64,000 nucleotides of DNA. Source: CBDCXE01 sp965223725 [NCBI: Nitrospinota bacterium] (GTDB taxonomy: Bacteria > Nitrospinota_A > UBA7883). Below are positions 1 through 8,127 of this stretch, piece after piece. A program made the position numbers and the translations under genes. Within the stretch, counting starts at the first letter, position 1. Each line of letters begins with the position of its first letter. The DNA lies in NCBI GenBank assembly GCA_965223725.1, contig CBDCXE010000005.1, positions 620,001 through 684,000 on the forward strand. Direction: 5' to 3'. The notes beneath the pieces were generated by a model. That model searched no databases and was not told where the DNA came from. It was given only the letters and a program-made list of their open reading frames with translations.

Positions 1-1739
1 TTGCCACTGTACGCGCCGGACACGAAGGCGTCGCCCACCTTCAATGTGCCCTTCTGGATCAGCACCGTCGCCACCGGCCCACGGCCCTTGTCCAGCTTCG
101 ACTCCACCACGATGCCATACGCCATCCGATCCGGGTTAGCCTTCAGCTCCAGTATCTCCGCCTGAAGCAGCAGCATTTCCAGCAGGTTGTCGATGCCGGT
201 GTTCTGTTTGGCCGAGACCTCGCAGAAGATCGTATCGCCGCCCCATTCCTCCGCCACCAGGCCGTGGGCGGTCAGGTCCTGTTTGATCCTGTCCGGGTTG
301 GCGTCAGGTTTATCGATTTTATTTATCGCCACCAGCACCGGCACCTCCGCCGCCTTGGCATGGTGGATCGCCTCCAGTGTCTGCGGCATCACGCCATCAT
401 CCGCCGCCACCACCAGCACCACGGCGTCTGTCACCGAGGCGCCCCGGGCGCGCATGGCGGTGAACGCTTCATGACCGGGGGTATCGAGGAACACAACGTT
501 GCCCTTTTCCAATGGCACGGAATAGGCGCCTATGCTCTGGGTGATTCCGCCCGCTTCCTGTTCGGTGACGCGGGTCTTGCGGATGGTGTCGAGCAGTGAT
601 GTTTTGCCATGGTCCACATGGCCCATGATGGTGACCACCGGGGGGCGCGGCTCCAGCTTGTCCGCATCTTCCTCCTCTTCATGCTCCTCTTCCAGCTCGC
701 TCTCTTCGCGGGTGATGATCTCCAGCCCCATCTCCACCGCCAGCTCTTTGGCCACCGGCACGTCGAGGGTCTGGTTCAGGGTGGCCATGATGCCTTTGCT
801 GATCAGCATGCTGATTATTTCGTTCACGCTACGGCGGGTGCGCTCCGCAAATTCCTTGACGGTGGTGGCTTCGTCTATTATGATCTTGCGCGCCTCCTCT
901 TCCAGTCTTGCCTGCTCCTCCTCGTCGATCAGGCGCTGTAGTTCCTTTTCCTCGGCTTCCTTGATTTTCCGGGCTTTTTCTTCCTCACGTTTTCTGGCTT
1001 TTTCCAGCTTGCGTTGTTCTTCCTCCTCCTTGCGCCGGATACGCTCTTCCTCTTTCCGTTTTTTCCTGGCCTCGCGCAGGTTTTCGTCGATAATCTCTTT
1101 CTGCTTATGCGTTTTCGGGGGTTCCTTTGCTTCTGGTTTTACCTCAGGCGTTGCTGCCGGTTTAGGTTCCGGGGCTGCCTCTGGCTCAGGTTTCGGCTCT
1201 GGCTTGACGGCTTTCGGTTTAACGATTTTTATTTTTCGAGGAGCCTCGGTATCCAGCACACTCGGCGCAGGTTCAGGCTCTGGAAGCGGTTCTGGTTTCG
1301 GCTCTTCCACCGCTGGCTCTGGTTCCCGGACAACCTGTCTCTCTTCCACCACCGTTGGCGCAGGCTCTTCGGTCCTGGGTGGCTCTTGCTCTTTCTCAGC
1401 CGCCTTTTCTTCCGTTGGCTCTTCTTTTTTGGCAGGGGCTTTCTTTTTTGCTGCGCTTTTTTTGGCGGCTGGTTTCTTTTTGGCCGGTTTGTCGGTTTTG
1501 GCCTTTGCCTTGGAAGTTGCTTTTTTCGCTTCCTTTTTAGCCTTTTTGGCCACGTTCTTTTTATCGGAGCCTTCCAGGCCCATTTTTTTAACCTGACGGC
1601 GCAAACGGTCGGCCAGATGCATCTCTATAGAACTTGAGTGACTTTTGACGGGATATCCCATGCCGCTCAGCAAGTCTATAAGAACTTTGTTTGCAACGCC
1701 CAAATCTTGGGCCAGTTCATATACTCTTACTCCAGACAA
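1..1739 (-). CDS. infB: Translation initiation factor IF-2, 3' end cut by window edge
   Basis: IF-2 is the GTPase that places initiator tRNA on the 30S subunit. The first ~55 residues form an IF2_N domain ([17 protein letters not shown]), followed by a long Lys/Glu/Pro/Ala-rich linker, a charged helical stretch and the G domain, with G1 [14 protein letters not shown]3 DTPGH and G4 NKID. The reading frame runs off base 1, so domains II-IV are missing. The start is TTG at 1739-1737, preceded by AGGAGA five bases upstream; no ATG gives the IF2_N domain, so ATG-only calling would miss this gene. It follows nusA, as in the conserved rimP-nusA-infB operon. Identity is certain from the G-domain motifs. 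Confidence 0.96.
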   Translation of the reverse strand, partial: MSGVRVYELAQDLGVANKVLIDLLSGMGYPVKSHSSSIEMHLADRLRRQVKKMGLEGSDKKNVAKKAKKEAKKATSKAKAKTDKPAKKKPAAKKSAAKKKAPAKKEEPTEEKAAEKEQEPPRTEEPAPTVVEERQVVREPEPAVEEPKPEPLPEPEPAPSVLDTEAPRKIKIVKPKAVKPEPKPEPEAAPEPKPAATPEVKPEAKEPPKTHKQKEIIDENLREARKKRKEEERIRRKEEEEQRKLEKARKREEEKARKIKEAEEKELQRLIDEEEQARLEEEARKIIIDEATTVKEFAERTRRSVNEIISMLISKGIMATLNQTLDVPVAKELAVEMGLEIITREESELEEEHEEEEDADKLEPRPPVVTIMGHVDHGKTSLLDTIRKTRVTEQEAGGITQSIGAYSVPLEKGNVVFLDTPGHEAFTAMRARGASVTDAVVLVVAADDGVMPQTLEAIHHAKAAEVPVLVAINKIDKPDANPDRIKQDLTAHGLVAEEWGGDTIFCEVSAKQNTGIDNLLEMLLLQAEILELKANPDRMAYGIVVESKLDKGRGPVATVLIQKGTLKVGDAFVSGAYSG

Positions 1740-1805
1740 GTCGCTCTCCTAGCTATATTATATTTTCACAGGCTTCATGCGCTGTTTGCGCATACCGAAC
1801 GTAGC

Positions 1806-1833
1806 ATCATACCACTACGGCAATGCTAATCAA
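1806..1833 (-). promoter_or_regulatory. Possible internal promoter in front of infB
   Basis: On the minus strand, TTGATT (1833-1828) is followed after 16 bases by TATGAT (1811-1806), about 70 bases upstream of the infB TTG start. A six-base-pair hairpin (ATGCGC-AAACA-GCGCAT) lies between promoter and start. The 136-base nusA-infB gap is unusually long for this operon and makes a separate promoter plausible. This is a consensus match only. Confidence 0.4.
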
Positions 1834-1875
1834 TACAAGTTTCTTTTGATATGCGTCCTGAAGGTAAAATTTCTT

Positions 1876-3015
1876 CTATTGTACGTCGTCGGCAGGCCGA
1901 TCCTCTCCACCTTCCTGCAATTCTTGGCTACGGTCATTTTCGTCTGTATCAGTCCGGTTTCCCTGTTTCGTCTTGTCCAGATACTGGTCATACTCCTTGC
2001 GGTTCATCACATCCAGCTCCCACCCGGTCAGCTTCACCGCCAGCCGGATATTCACGCCTTTTTTGCCGATGGCGGGGGATAGCTGGTCATCATCGGCGAT
2101 CACATATGCCTTTTTCTCTTTATCGGAGATGATCACCTCCAGGTTTTTCGCCGGGGTGAGGGCGGCGGAGATCAGCTTCTGCGGGTCTTCTTTCCAGTGG
2201 AGGATATCGATTTTTTCTCCGCCGAGCTCCTGGGCCACCGGCTGTATGCGCGCGCCCCGGGCCCCAACGCATGCGCCCACCGCATCCACGTCCACCTTTC
2301 TGCTGCAGACCGCCACCTTCGACCGGCCTTCGTGACTGCGCGCCAGCGATTTGATCTCCACGATGCCGTCGGCCATCTCCGGCACTTCCATTTCCATAAG
2401 CTTGCGCAGCAGGTCGGGGTGGCTCCTGGACAACATGACGATCGGCTCCCGCCGGGTCTCTTCCACGTCGATGATCATGAACTTCACATGCTTGCCCTTA
2501 TCAAACCTGTCGAGCGCCAGCTTTTCCTCCGCCGCAAGGATGCCGTCCACCTGGTCCAGCTCGAACAGGTCGCGACCGTCGTCATGTTTGATCATGCGGC
2601 CGGTGACCATCTCGCCGATGCGCGCGCGCCAGGCCAGGTACATGCGATGATATTCCAGCTCGCGCCCTTTTTTATGGATCATGATCCGCACCGATTGCGC
2701 GGCGATCCGGCCCAGGTCCTCCATCTCCACTTTGCGGCATATCGACTCGTCCGGTTTGGCGTCCGGGTTCTCTTTCAGCGCGTCGTCCATGGTGATATGC
2801 AGCTTCGGGTCGTCCACCGTTTCGGCGTTCTCCAGTATTTCGTACAGCTCGAATTCGCCGGTCTCCGGGAAGAATTTGGCGTGGAGGTTTTCGCGGTTGA
2901 GCCGTTTGCATGCGGCGTAGGTGACCGCCTGGCGGATGGTTTCGACCAGGTCGTCAAAGCCGATCGATTTTTCATCCGCCACCATTTTCAGGGCGTTCAT
3001 AAGGTCGGAGGACAT
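1876..3015 (-). CDS. nusA: Transcription termination/antitermination protein NusA
   Basis: NusA binds RNA polymerase and modulates pausing, termination and antitermination. The 379-residue product has the N-terminal RNAP-binding domain (LMNALKMVADEKSIGFDD), an S1 domain (VTGRMIKHDDGRDLFELD) and two KH domains (VGARGARIQPVAQELGGEK and AIGKKGVNIRLA), and ends in an acidic tail. It lacks the C-terminal acidic repeats found in enteric NusA, so it is the short form common outside Gammaproteobacteria. The ATG lies two bases after the rimP stop with GGTGGAG upstream, which indicates translational coupling. infB follows. Confidence 0.97.
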   Translation of the reverse strand: MSSDLMNALKMVADEKSIGFDDLVETIRQAVTYAACKRLNRENLHAKFFPETGEFELYEILENAETVDDPKLHITMDDALKENPDAKPDESICRKVEMEDLGRIAAQSVRIMIHKKGRELEYHRMYLAWRARIGEMVTGRMIKHDDGRDLFELDQVDGILAAEEKLALDRFDKGKHVKFMIIDVEETRREPIVMLSRSHPDLLRKLMEMEVPEMADGIVEIKSLARSHEGRSKVAVCSRKVDVDAVGACVGARGARIQPVAQELGGEKIDILHWKEDPQKLISAALTPAKNLEVIISDKEKKAYVIADDDQLSPAIGKKGVNIRLAVKLTGWELDVMNRKEYDQYLDKTKQGNRTDTDENDRSQELQEGGEDRPADDVQ

Positions 3016-3017
3016 AG

Positions 3018-3488
3018 CTAGAACTCCACCTCCAACCGCGCCTTGGCGATGTCTGCGTAGTCGATCTGCGCTGTGTCGCCGGAGTCTTTCAAGGTGACCG
3101 TGACCGATTGGTCGTCGGCGCTGTCGATGACGCAGAGGAGCTTACGGTCGGTGAAGCCGTCGGCGCTGGTTCGCAAGGTGATCAGGGCGAGCAGGCCGAT
3201 GGCGCGTTGGTAGTCGGCCGGTTTTTTCAAAGGGCGCGTCAGGCCGGGGGAGGAGACCTCCAGGGTGTAGTCACGCGATTGGTCGTCCTCCGCCTCCAAT
3301 AGCAGGTCGATCTGGCGCGAGACGGTAGCGCAATCCTCCACCGTCACGCCGCCCGCCTTGTCGACATATACGCGCAGTAGGGCGCCCTTGCCCGCGCCGG
3401 TGAATTCAATGTCGAAGAGTTCCAGCCCCTCCGCTTCCACCGCCGGGCCGATCAGCCCCCGCACCTTTTCTATTCTGTTTCTGTTCAT
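3018..3488 (-). CDS. rimP: Ribosome maturation factor RimP
   Basis: RimP assists late 30S assembly. The 156-residue protein shows the family signatures: GLELFDIEFTGAGKGALLRVYVDK in the N-terminal alpha/beta domain (key GxE/D and LRVYID-like strand), then DCATVSRQIDLLLE and YTLEVSSPGLTRPL, followed by the C-terminal SH3-like domain (VTVTLKDSG). It is the first gene of the rimP-nusA-infB operon. A weak Shine-Dalgarno (TGGAG) lies close to the ATG. Length is normal for the family. Confidence 0.95.
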   Translation of the reverse strand: MNRNRIEKVRGLIGPAVEAEGLELFDIEFTGAGKGALLRVYVDKAGGVTVEDCATVSRQIDLLLEAEDDQSRDYTLEVSSPGLTRPLKKPADYQRAIGLLALITLRTSADGFTDRKLLCVIDSADDQSVTVTLKDSGDTAQIDYADIAKARLEVEF

Positions 3489-3619
3489 GACTCCAGTATA
3501 TTTTAGCTGGACAATTATTGCATAGGAAAAGGAAGAAGGTTTGGATATTTAGCAGAAGGGTCTGCTCTAACTGTGGGAAAACTACTTTTTACTTTGTTCA
3601 GGGCAGAGGCTCAACAGTA

Positions 3620-4441
3620 TTAGGACAGTGTCTTAATAAATTTGTCTACTCCAACTATTAGTTCGTCAATGTCACCCTTACTAGGGTCAGTATCTTTATT
3701 GTGATCACATAGATTTCTTAAATCAGCTAGATGTTGAATTTTTCTCCATTCAGGAATCTCAATAACGTCAGATTTCTTAAGTAATTCGGCAAAGTCATTA
3801 ATCCCGGAGCGATTCTTTTTTACCTTTATTTTATGATTTTCACAAACTTGTTTGAGATGTCCTTCTAAGACAACACCTGCAACTGCACCAGCAGCGCGAG
3901 TAAAACCTTTTTTATTTAGCTCTTTTGCTGCATCGAGCTCATTGTCGAATACATCGGCCTGTACTAACTGTTTAATATCAAAAAGTGAACTTTCAAAGCG
4001 TCTTTGCACTGATTTTATTATGCTTAGTTGCTGTCTGAAATGTGGGATAGCGTCACCAGGGCCAACAATTTCTTCGCCATTTCTTGTTATATTTAATCCT
4101 TGCAGAGCATCTTCAATTACATAGTTTTCGGAAGAAATATTTTTTCTCGTTTTTGGTTTTTTATAATAGTAAATAAAATCATCTAGCCGGTCTGGTAATA
4201 ACTGTTTCAATAGTACAAGCGCCTCGGAATACCATCCTTGATATTCAGATCTAAAGTCGGAGAGGCTATTTAAGAACTTATCAAGTTCTTTTTTGCTACC
4301 ATATTTTTTTTTTAGTATAGGGTTATATTGTTCAGGCAAAAATTGGATTCCCATGATGTGAAAAAGGATTTCTCCTTTCGAGACTAATTCTTCAACATCT
4401 TTTTTGTATTTGTCTATGTTTGAAATCATTTTCTTACTCAT
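3620..4441 (-). CDS. HEPN-like protein of unknown function, AT-rich island
   Basis: The 273-residue product is not one I can name. Its C-terminal half has an all-helical region with GFTRAAGAVAGVVLEGHL (179-196) and then LRNLCDH, in which R242-N243-xxx-H247 fits the RNxxxH/Rx4-6H catalytic motif of HEPN ribonucleases. The N-terminal half is charged, helical and rich in Lys, Tyr and Phe. Base composition is clearly more AT-rich than the neighbours, and the gene is flanked by palindromic repeats, which together suggest horizontal acquisition. A good promoter ends only about 10 bases before the ATG, and there is no Shine-Dalgarno, so the message may be leaderless. A stand-alone defence or toxin RNase is possible, but the HEPN call rests on one motif. 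Confidence 0.7.
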   Translation of the reverse strand: MSKKMISNIDKYKKDVEELVSKGEILFHIMGIQFLPEQYNPILKKKYGSKKELDKFLNSLSDFRSEYQGWYSEALVLLKQLLPDRLDDFIYYYKKPKTRKNISSENYVIEDALQGLNITRNGEEIVGPGDAIPHFRQQLSIIKSVQRRFESSLFDIKQLVQADVFDNELDAAKELNKKGFTRAAGAVAGVVLEGHLKQVCENHKIKVKKNRSGINDFAELLKKSDVIEIPEWRKIQHLADLRNLCDHNKDTDPSKGDIDELIVGVDKFIKTLS

Positions 4442-4450
4442 TTTAAATGT

Positions 4451-4479
4451 ATTCTATGGGTGTTGTCATTTTATATCAA
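4451..4479 (-). promoter_or_regulatory. Promoter of the HEPN-like gene, almost no leader
   Basis: Minus-strand TTGATA (4479-4474), a 17-base spacer and TAGAAT (4456-4451). The expected start of transcription is ~4444, against an ATG at 4441, so the transcript would be essentially leaderless. No ribosome binding site is visible before the ATG. Confidence 0.55.
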
Positions 4480-4498
4480 GGGTGTTTTCAATAATTTC

Positions 4499-4537
4499 TC
4501 GCTCCCTCCTTTCGAAAAGGAGGGCTGGGGAGGATTA
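4499..4537. repeat. Palindromic intergenic repeat (CCCTCCTTT/AAAGGAGGG type)
   Basis: An inverted repeat, CCCTCCTTT-CG-AAAAGGAGGG, is followed by gctggggagg. A second member of the same purine/pyrimidine style occurs at 4621-4649 (cccccttttttaagggggg). Such elements are common dispersed palindromes in many bacterial genomes; here they mark the edge of the gene-poor repeat region. Confidence 0.6.
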
Positions 4538-4648
4538 GCAATTATAGCGATTATTGTCATTGCAAGTGGCATGGTTTGCTAAGTGAAATCAGCTATTTAC
4601 TGGATAAGAGAGTAGAAAATCCCCCTTGGTCCCCCTTTTTTAAGGGGG

Positions 4649-4760
4649 GTGGCGCGGCCACTGCGAGTGACGCTGGCGCGTGGGCGCAATTCCTTGTTAA
4701 TTGCGCAAGGCGTTTCGCTTGCTTGCGGTTTCACCTTATATGAGTGAAAGGGCCGGTTAA
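4649..4760. repeat. Diverged copy of the 119-bp hairpin repeat
   Basis: This segment aligns over its whole length to the tandem units at 5042-5386, from GTGGCgcgGCCAC to the closing GGGCCGGTTAA. The sequence has drifted, but hairpin-forming potential is kept: the GTGGC/GCCAC stem is intact, and a new perfect eight-base stem, GCGCAATT-CCTTGTT-AATTGCGC, replaces the TTCCGG/CCGGAA stem of the other copies. Confidence 0.75.
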
Positions 4761-4842
4761 TAAAAGCAAGGGGATATAATGACGTCAACATGTGCGCGCA
4801 AGCAATAAATGCGCCATAATGGCGCCTCAAATGCTTTTTTTG

Positions 4843-4898
4843 CTCCAAATGCCTCATATGCCTCAAATGCTCCAAATGCCTCACCTGCTATTTACTGG
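4843..4898. repeat. Nine-base minisatellite plus CTATTTACTGG tail
   Basis: Five degenerate nine-base units (ctccaaatg, cctcatatg, cctcaaatg, ctccaaatg, cctcacctg) are followed by ctatttactgg. The same arrangement of nine-base units and tail recurs at 58535-58590. The tail alone also occurs near 4590. An open frame through the minus strand here is repeat-derived and is not called as a gene. Confidence 0.7.
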
Positions 4899-5041
4899 TG
4901 GTAATAACTCTTGTAATCTCGGACGTAATGTGCGACTTGGCACAGAGATGAAATTAAGGAGCAGAGTTATGAGAACGAAAAATTACCGATGCCGCGACCC
5001 GGCGTCGCCTGCAATCTTACATTGATGTAAGGGCCGGTCAA

Positions 5042-5386
5042 GTGGCGGGGCCACACCCAGTTACGCTGTCGCGCCGGCATAGTTCCTTTCCGGTCGCGCC
5101 GGAAGCGTTCGCTTGCTCACTGCCTGTGGTCTTATTCTTATGAGTAGAAGGGCCGGTTAAGTGGCGGGGCCACACCCAGTTACGCTGTCGCGTCGGCGTA
5201 GTTCCTTTCCGGTCGCGCCGGAAGCGTTCGCTTGCTCACTACCTGTGGGCTTATTCTTATGAGTAGAAGGGCCGGTCAAGTGGCGGGGCCACACCCAGTT
5301 ACGCTGTCGCGTTGGCGTCGTTCCTTTCCGGTCACGCCGGAAGCGTTCGCTTGCTCACTACCTGCGGGCTTATTCTTGCCGGTTAA
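5042..5386. repeat. Tandem repeat, 119-bp unit, three copies (last one shortened)
   Basis: Units begin at 5042, 5161 and 5280, each with GTGGCgggGCCAC, and the first two end in GGGCCGGTYAA. The units are nearly identical, differing at a handful of positions. Each carries three small stems: GTGGC/GCCAC, TTCCGG-tcgcg-CCGGAA and AAGCG-tt-CGCTT. The third unit lacks about 13 bases near its end. No spacers separate the units, so this is not a CRISPR array. A more distant copy lies at 4649-4760, and the sequence at 4990-5041 resembles the tail of another decayed unit. Confidence 0.9.
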
Positions 5387-5452
5387 AGTGGATCAGCGAA
5401 CAGAAAGGCAGCTATATAACACGCGTCAGCGGTTTTGGTCTGCCCACGGCAG

Positions 5453-6625
5453 TTATAAACCGGCGTCTTTTTTGATTGCGTCCGCCTTGTCGGTTTTCTC
5501 CCAGCTGAACTCGTCGAGCTCTCGACCGAAATGGCCATAGGCGGCGGTCTTCTGGAAAATCGGACGGCGCAGATCGAGCGTATTAATGATCCCGAACGGT
5601 GTCAGGTCGAAATGTTTGTGGACCAGCTTGTGGATCTCTTCCTGATCGATCTTCCGCGTGCCGAACGAATCGACCAGCAGCGAGACCGGCTCCTTCACGC
5701 CGATGGCGTAGGCCAGCTGCACCTCGCACTTGTCCATCAGCCCGGCGGCCACCAGGTTCTTCGCCACGTAGCGCGCCATGTATGATGCGGACCGGTCCAC
5801 CTTGCTCGGGTCCTTGCCGGAGAACGCGCCGCCACCGTGGGAGCCGACGCCGCCGTAGGTGTCGACAATGATCTTGCGGCCGGTCAGCCCGGTGTCGCCA
5901 TGGGGTCCGCCCACGACGAATCGGCCAGTCGGATTGATGTGATAGGTCACCTTGCTCTCGTCGAACAGCTCTGGCGGCATGGTTGGTTTGATCACCTTTT
6001 CGATGATGTCGGCATGGAGCTGATCGTCGGAGACATCCTCGGAATGCTGGGTCGAGAGGACAACGGTGTTGATCTTGTGCGGTGTTTTGTTCAGGTACTC
6101 GATGGTCACCTGCGATTTGCTGTCCGGCCGGAGGTATGGCATGGTCCCGTCCCGGCGCAACTCCGCCAGGCGCATCAGCAGCTTGTGCGACAACAGCACC
6201 GGTGTCGGCATCAGCTCCGGCGTTTCGTTGGTGGCATAGCCGAACATGATGCCCTGGTCGCCCGCGCCCTGTTCTTCAGCCGTCTCCCGCACGACGCCCT
6301 GGGCGATGTCGGGCGATTGGCCATGCATGGCGTTGATGACGGCGCACGATTTGTGATCGAAGCCGAGGGCGGAGTCGTCATACCCGATTTTTTCTACAAC
6401 AGATCGGGCGATAGCGTCCACATCGAACTTGACGCTGGGGTCGGCTGTGTATTCGCCGCCGACAAGGATCAGGCCGGTGGTACAGAAGGTTTCGCAGGCC
6501 ACTCTGGCCATTGGGTCCTGGCTGATGATTGCGTCCAGCACGGCGTCGGAAATCTGGTCGCTGATTTTATCAGGATGCCCTTCAGAGACTGACTCTGAAG
6601 TGAACAGATAATTGATACGGCCCAT
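5453..6625 (-). CDS. metK: S-adenosylmethionine synthetase
   Basis: MetK makes S-adenosylmethionine from methionine and ATP. The 390-residue protein has all the family blocks: [18 protein letters not shown] (ATP/methionine site), [30 protein letters not shown] (phosphate loop region), [17 protein letters not shown] and [12 protein letters not shown]. Length is typical. The start has AGAGGA six bases upstream and a promoter ~45 bases further on. It appears monocistronic; the repeat region lies downstream. I looked for a SAM riboswitch in the leader and the leader is too short. ahcY, the other end of the SAM cycle, is at 41249. Confidence 0.98.
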   Translation of the reverse strand: MGRINYLFTSESVSEGHPDKISDQISDAVLDAIISQDPMARVACETFCTTGLILVGGEYTADPSVKFDVDAIARSVVEKIGYDDSALGFDHKSCAVINAMHGQSPDIAQGVVRETAEEQGAGDQGIMFGYATNETPELMPTPVLLSHKLLMRLAELRRDGTMPYLRPDSKSQVTIEYLNKTPHKINTVVLSTQHSEDVSDDQLHADIIEKVIKPTMPPELFDESKVTYHINPTGRFVVGGPHGDTGLTGRKIIVDTYGGVGSHGGGAFSGKDPSKVDRSASYMARYVAKNLVAAGLMDKCEVQLAYAIGVKEPVSLLVDSFGTRKIDQEEIHKLVHKHFDLTPFGIINTLDLRRPIFQKTAAYGHFGRELDEFSWEKTDKADAIKKDAGL

Positions 6626-6669
6626 CTTTGTCCTCTTATATTAGATATTGATTTAATGTTAAACGGTGA

Positions 6670-6697
6670 ATTGTACCAAATAATAACTCTTAATCAA
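6670..6697 (-). promoter_or_regulatory. Promoter of metK
   Basis: Minus-strand TTGATT (6697-6692), a 16-base spacer and TACAAT (6675-6670). Transcription would start ~38 bases before the metK ATG, leaving no room for a SAM riboswitch. Confidence 0.55.
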
Positions 6698-6886
6698 GTT
6701 TATTTCCGCTTGACATCGAATGTGGTGGCAGTGGGCCAGATATGTGCTGGTCAATTTTTGAATGAAAGTATATTATATATGGAAACTTTTAGGTGGGTCA
6801 TCGATGTTATCGAAGATGAAAGTTGATTTTTGTTTTTCATGGACTGTTTATATTTCACAGTTTAATTATTCTCTGGGATACCAACT

Positions 6887-7618
6887 GTGAAGCAAACTAT
6901 AAAACTGATTGCCCTAACACTTTATGGTCCTTTAGTCTTCGTATATCTGGCTTTAACTGGCGCTCTGTTTAAAAAAGCCCCCTGGTTTCCTAAATGGTAC
7001 AGAAGGTCGATCCGGGACTGGTCGATCCATCTGCTGACCATGCTTGATGTCACTGTAAATATCGATTATGAGTCAGAGAAAAACCTGGCCGCCGTGGATA
7101 ACGAGATTGTGGTCGCCTCACACAAAAGCCATCTGGAGAGTGTTATCCTTTGGGCCATCTATCCACTAAAAAAGTCATTGGTGTTTGTGGCGAATAAAGA
7201 GCTGTTCCAGGTTCCATTGATTTGCGCCGGACTTAAAGCGGCAGGCGCAATTTCGATTGATCGGACCCGGGGGCGCGAGTCGTGGACAAATCTGCGCGAG
7301 GCGGTGGCCGGCCTGAGCGAAAGCAAGTCCCTGCTTGTATTTCCGGAAATGACTAAAAAAGGAAACGGCCAACTCGGCTCGTTCAAAAAAAGCGCTTTTA
7401 TACTCTCTAATGAATCGGGGCGGAACCTGCTGCCGATATGCTTTTACGGAACAGAGAACGTGATGCCTAAAGGCGCGTGGATACCAAGGCCCGGCACAGT
7501 GACCGTGAAAGTGTTGCGGCCGATCCCGGCGGCGCTGGTGGAGATGATGACAGTGGACCAACTGGCCGAACATGTGTGGAGCGATATGAACAAGGCGATG
7601 GAAAGAGAGATCGCCTGA
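6887..7618 (+). CDS. 1-acyl-sn-glycerol-3-phosphate acyltransferase (PlsC-like)
   Basis: This inner-membrane-associated acyltransferase adds the second acyl chain to lysophosphatidate. The 243-residue product has an N-terminal hydrophobic segment (LIALTLYGPLVFVYLALTG), the acyltransferase motif I SHKSHLE (the HX4E variant seen in many bacterial PlsC proteins), motif II AGAISIDRTRGR and motif III VFPEMTKKG. Motif III is FPEMT rather than the usual FPEGT. The start is GTG at 6887 without a strong Shine-Dalgarno. The gene stands alone, divergent from metK and convergent with yajQ, so no pathway partner helps narrow the substrate. Confidence 0.85.
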   Translation: MKQTIKLIALTLYGPLVFVYLALTGALFKKAPWFPKWYRRSIRDWSIHLLTMLDVTVNIDYESEKNLAAVDNEIVVASHKSHLESVILWAIYPLKKSLVFVANKELFQVPLICAGLKAAGAISIDRTRGRESWTNLREAVAGLSESKSLLVFPEMTKKGNGQLGSFKKSAFILSNESGRNLLPICFYGTENVMPKGAWIPRPGTVTVKVLRPIPAALVEMMTVDQLAEHVWSDMNKAMEREIA

Positions 7619-7629
7619 CAGGCTTGATT

Positions 7630-8127
7630 CTACCTATAGTTGACAAACTGCATATGGATGCCGAGGTCTTTCTCTTTTAACGTCGTCATGACGGTCTGGA
7701 GGTCGTCCTTTTTCTTGCCGGAGACGCGGACCTGGTTCTCCTGGATGGAGGCTTGCACTTTTTTCTTCATGTTTTTTACGATCTTCACGATCTCCTTCGC
7801 CTTCTCGGTGGGGATCCCTTGCTGGAACGTGATCACCTGCCGCGCCATGCCGCCCGCCGCCTGCTCCACATTGCCATATTGCAGCGCCTTGAGGGCGACG
7901 CCCCGTTTTATCAGCTTCGACTGGACAATATCGATGACCGTCTTCAACTGCGGCTCGCTGTCGCCCATGATGGTGACCGTACCAGCTTTTTGGTCCAGGG
8001 TGACCTCCGCCTTCGACCCCTTGAAGTCGTACCTCTGTTTTATCTCCGCCATGGTCTGGTTAACGGCGTTGTTCGCCTCCGCCATGTCAACACGGGATAC
8101 TATGTCGAATGAACTGTCACTGGCCAT
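7630..8127 (-). CDS. yajQ: YajQ family protein (UPF0234), nucleotide-binding
   Basis: YajQ-family proteins are small nucleotide-binding proteins, some of which bind cyclic di-GMP. The product has the hallmark N-terminus [28 protein letters not shown] and the C-terminal [12 protein letters not shown] block. An upstream ATG at 8163 is in frame, but the family always begins at the [10 protein letters not shown] block. I therefore place the start at 8127, giving 165 residues and an 11-base overlap with the end of thrS. GAGGAG lies 13 bases upstream inside thrS, so translation is probably coupled to thrS. Confidence 0.92.
   Translation of the reverse strand: MASDSSFDIVSRVDMAEANNAVNQTMAEIKQRYDFKGSKAEVTLDQKAGTVTIMGDSEPQLKTVIDIVQSKLIKRGVALKALQYGNVEQAAGGMARQVITFQQGIPTEKAKEIVKIVKNMKKKVQASIQENQVRVSGKKKDDLQTVMTTLKEKDLGIHMQFVNYR

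Noticed and set aside
187-1637. Long plus-strand open frames of up to 354 codons opposite infB
   Set aside because: They are low-complexity (Ser- or Phe/Arg-rich) mirror images of the Lys/Glu-rich IF-2 linker; the minus-strand protein is unmistakable.
4597-4884. 95-codon minus-strand open frame in the repeat region
   Set aside because: It starts in the nine-base minisatellite and ends in the palindromic repeats; no protein family and no ribosome binding site.
5042-5386. CRISPR array
   Set aside because: The 119-bp units are directly joined, without unique spacers, and no cas genes are in the window.
5386-5452. Terminator hairpin after metK (CTGCC-gtg-GGCAG)
   Set aside because: The stem is short and no T-run follows on the minus strand.
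6626-6886. SAM riboswitch before metK
   Set aside because: The predicted leader is ~38 bases, too short, and no SAM-I/II core is recognisable.
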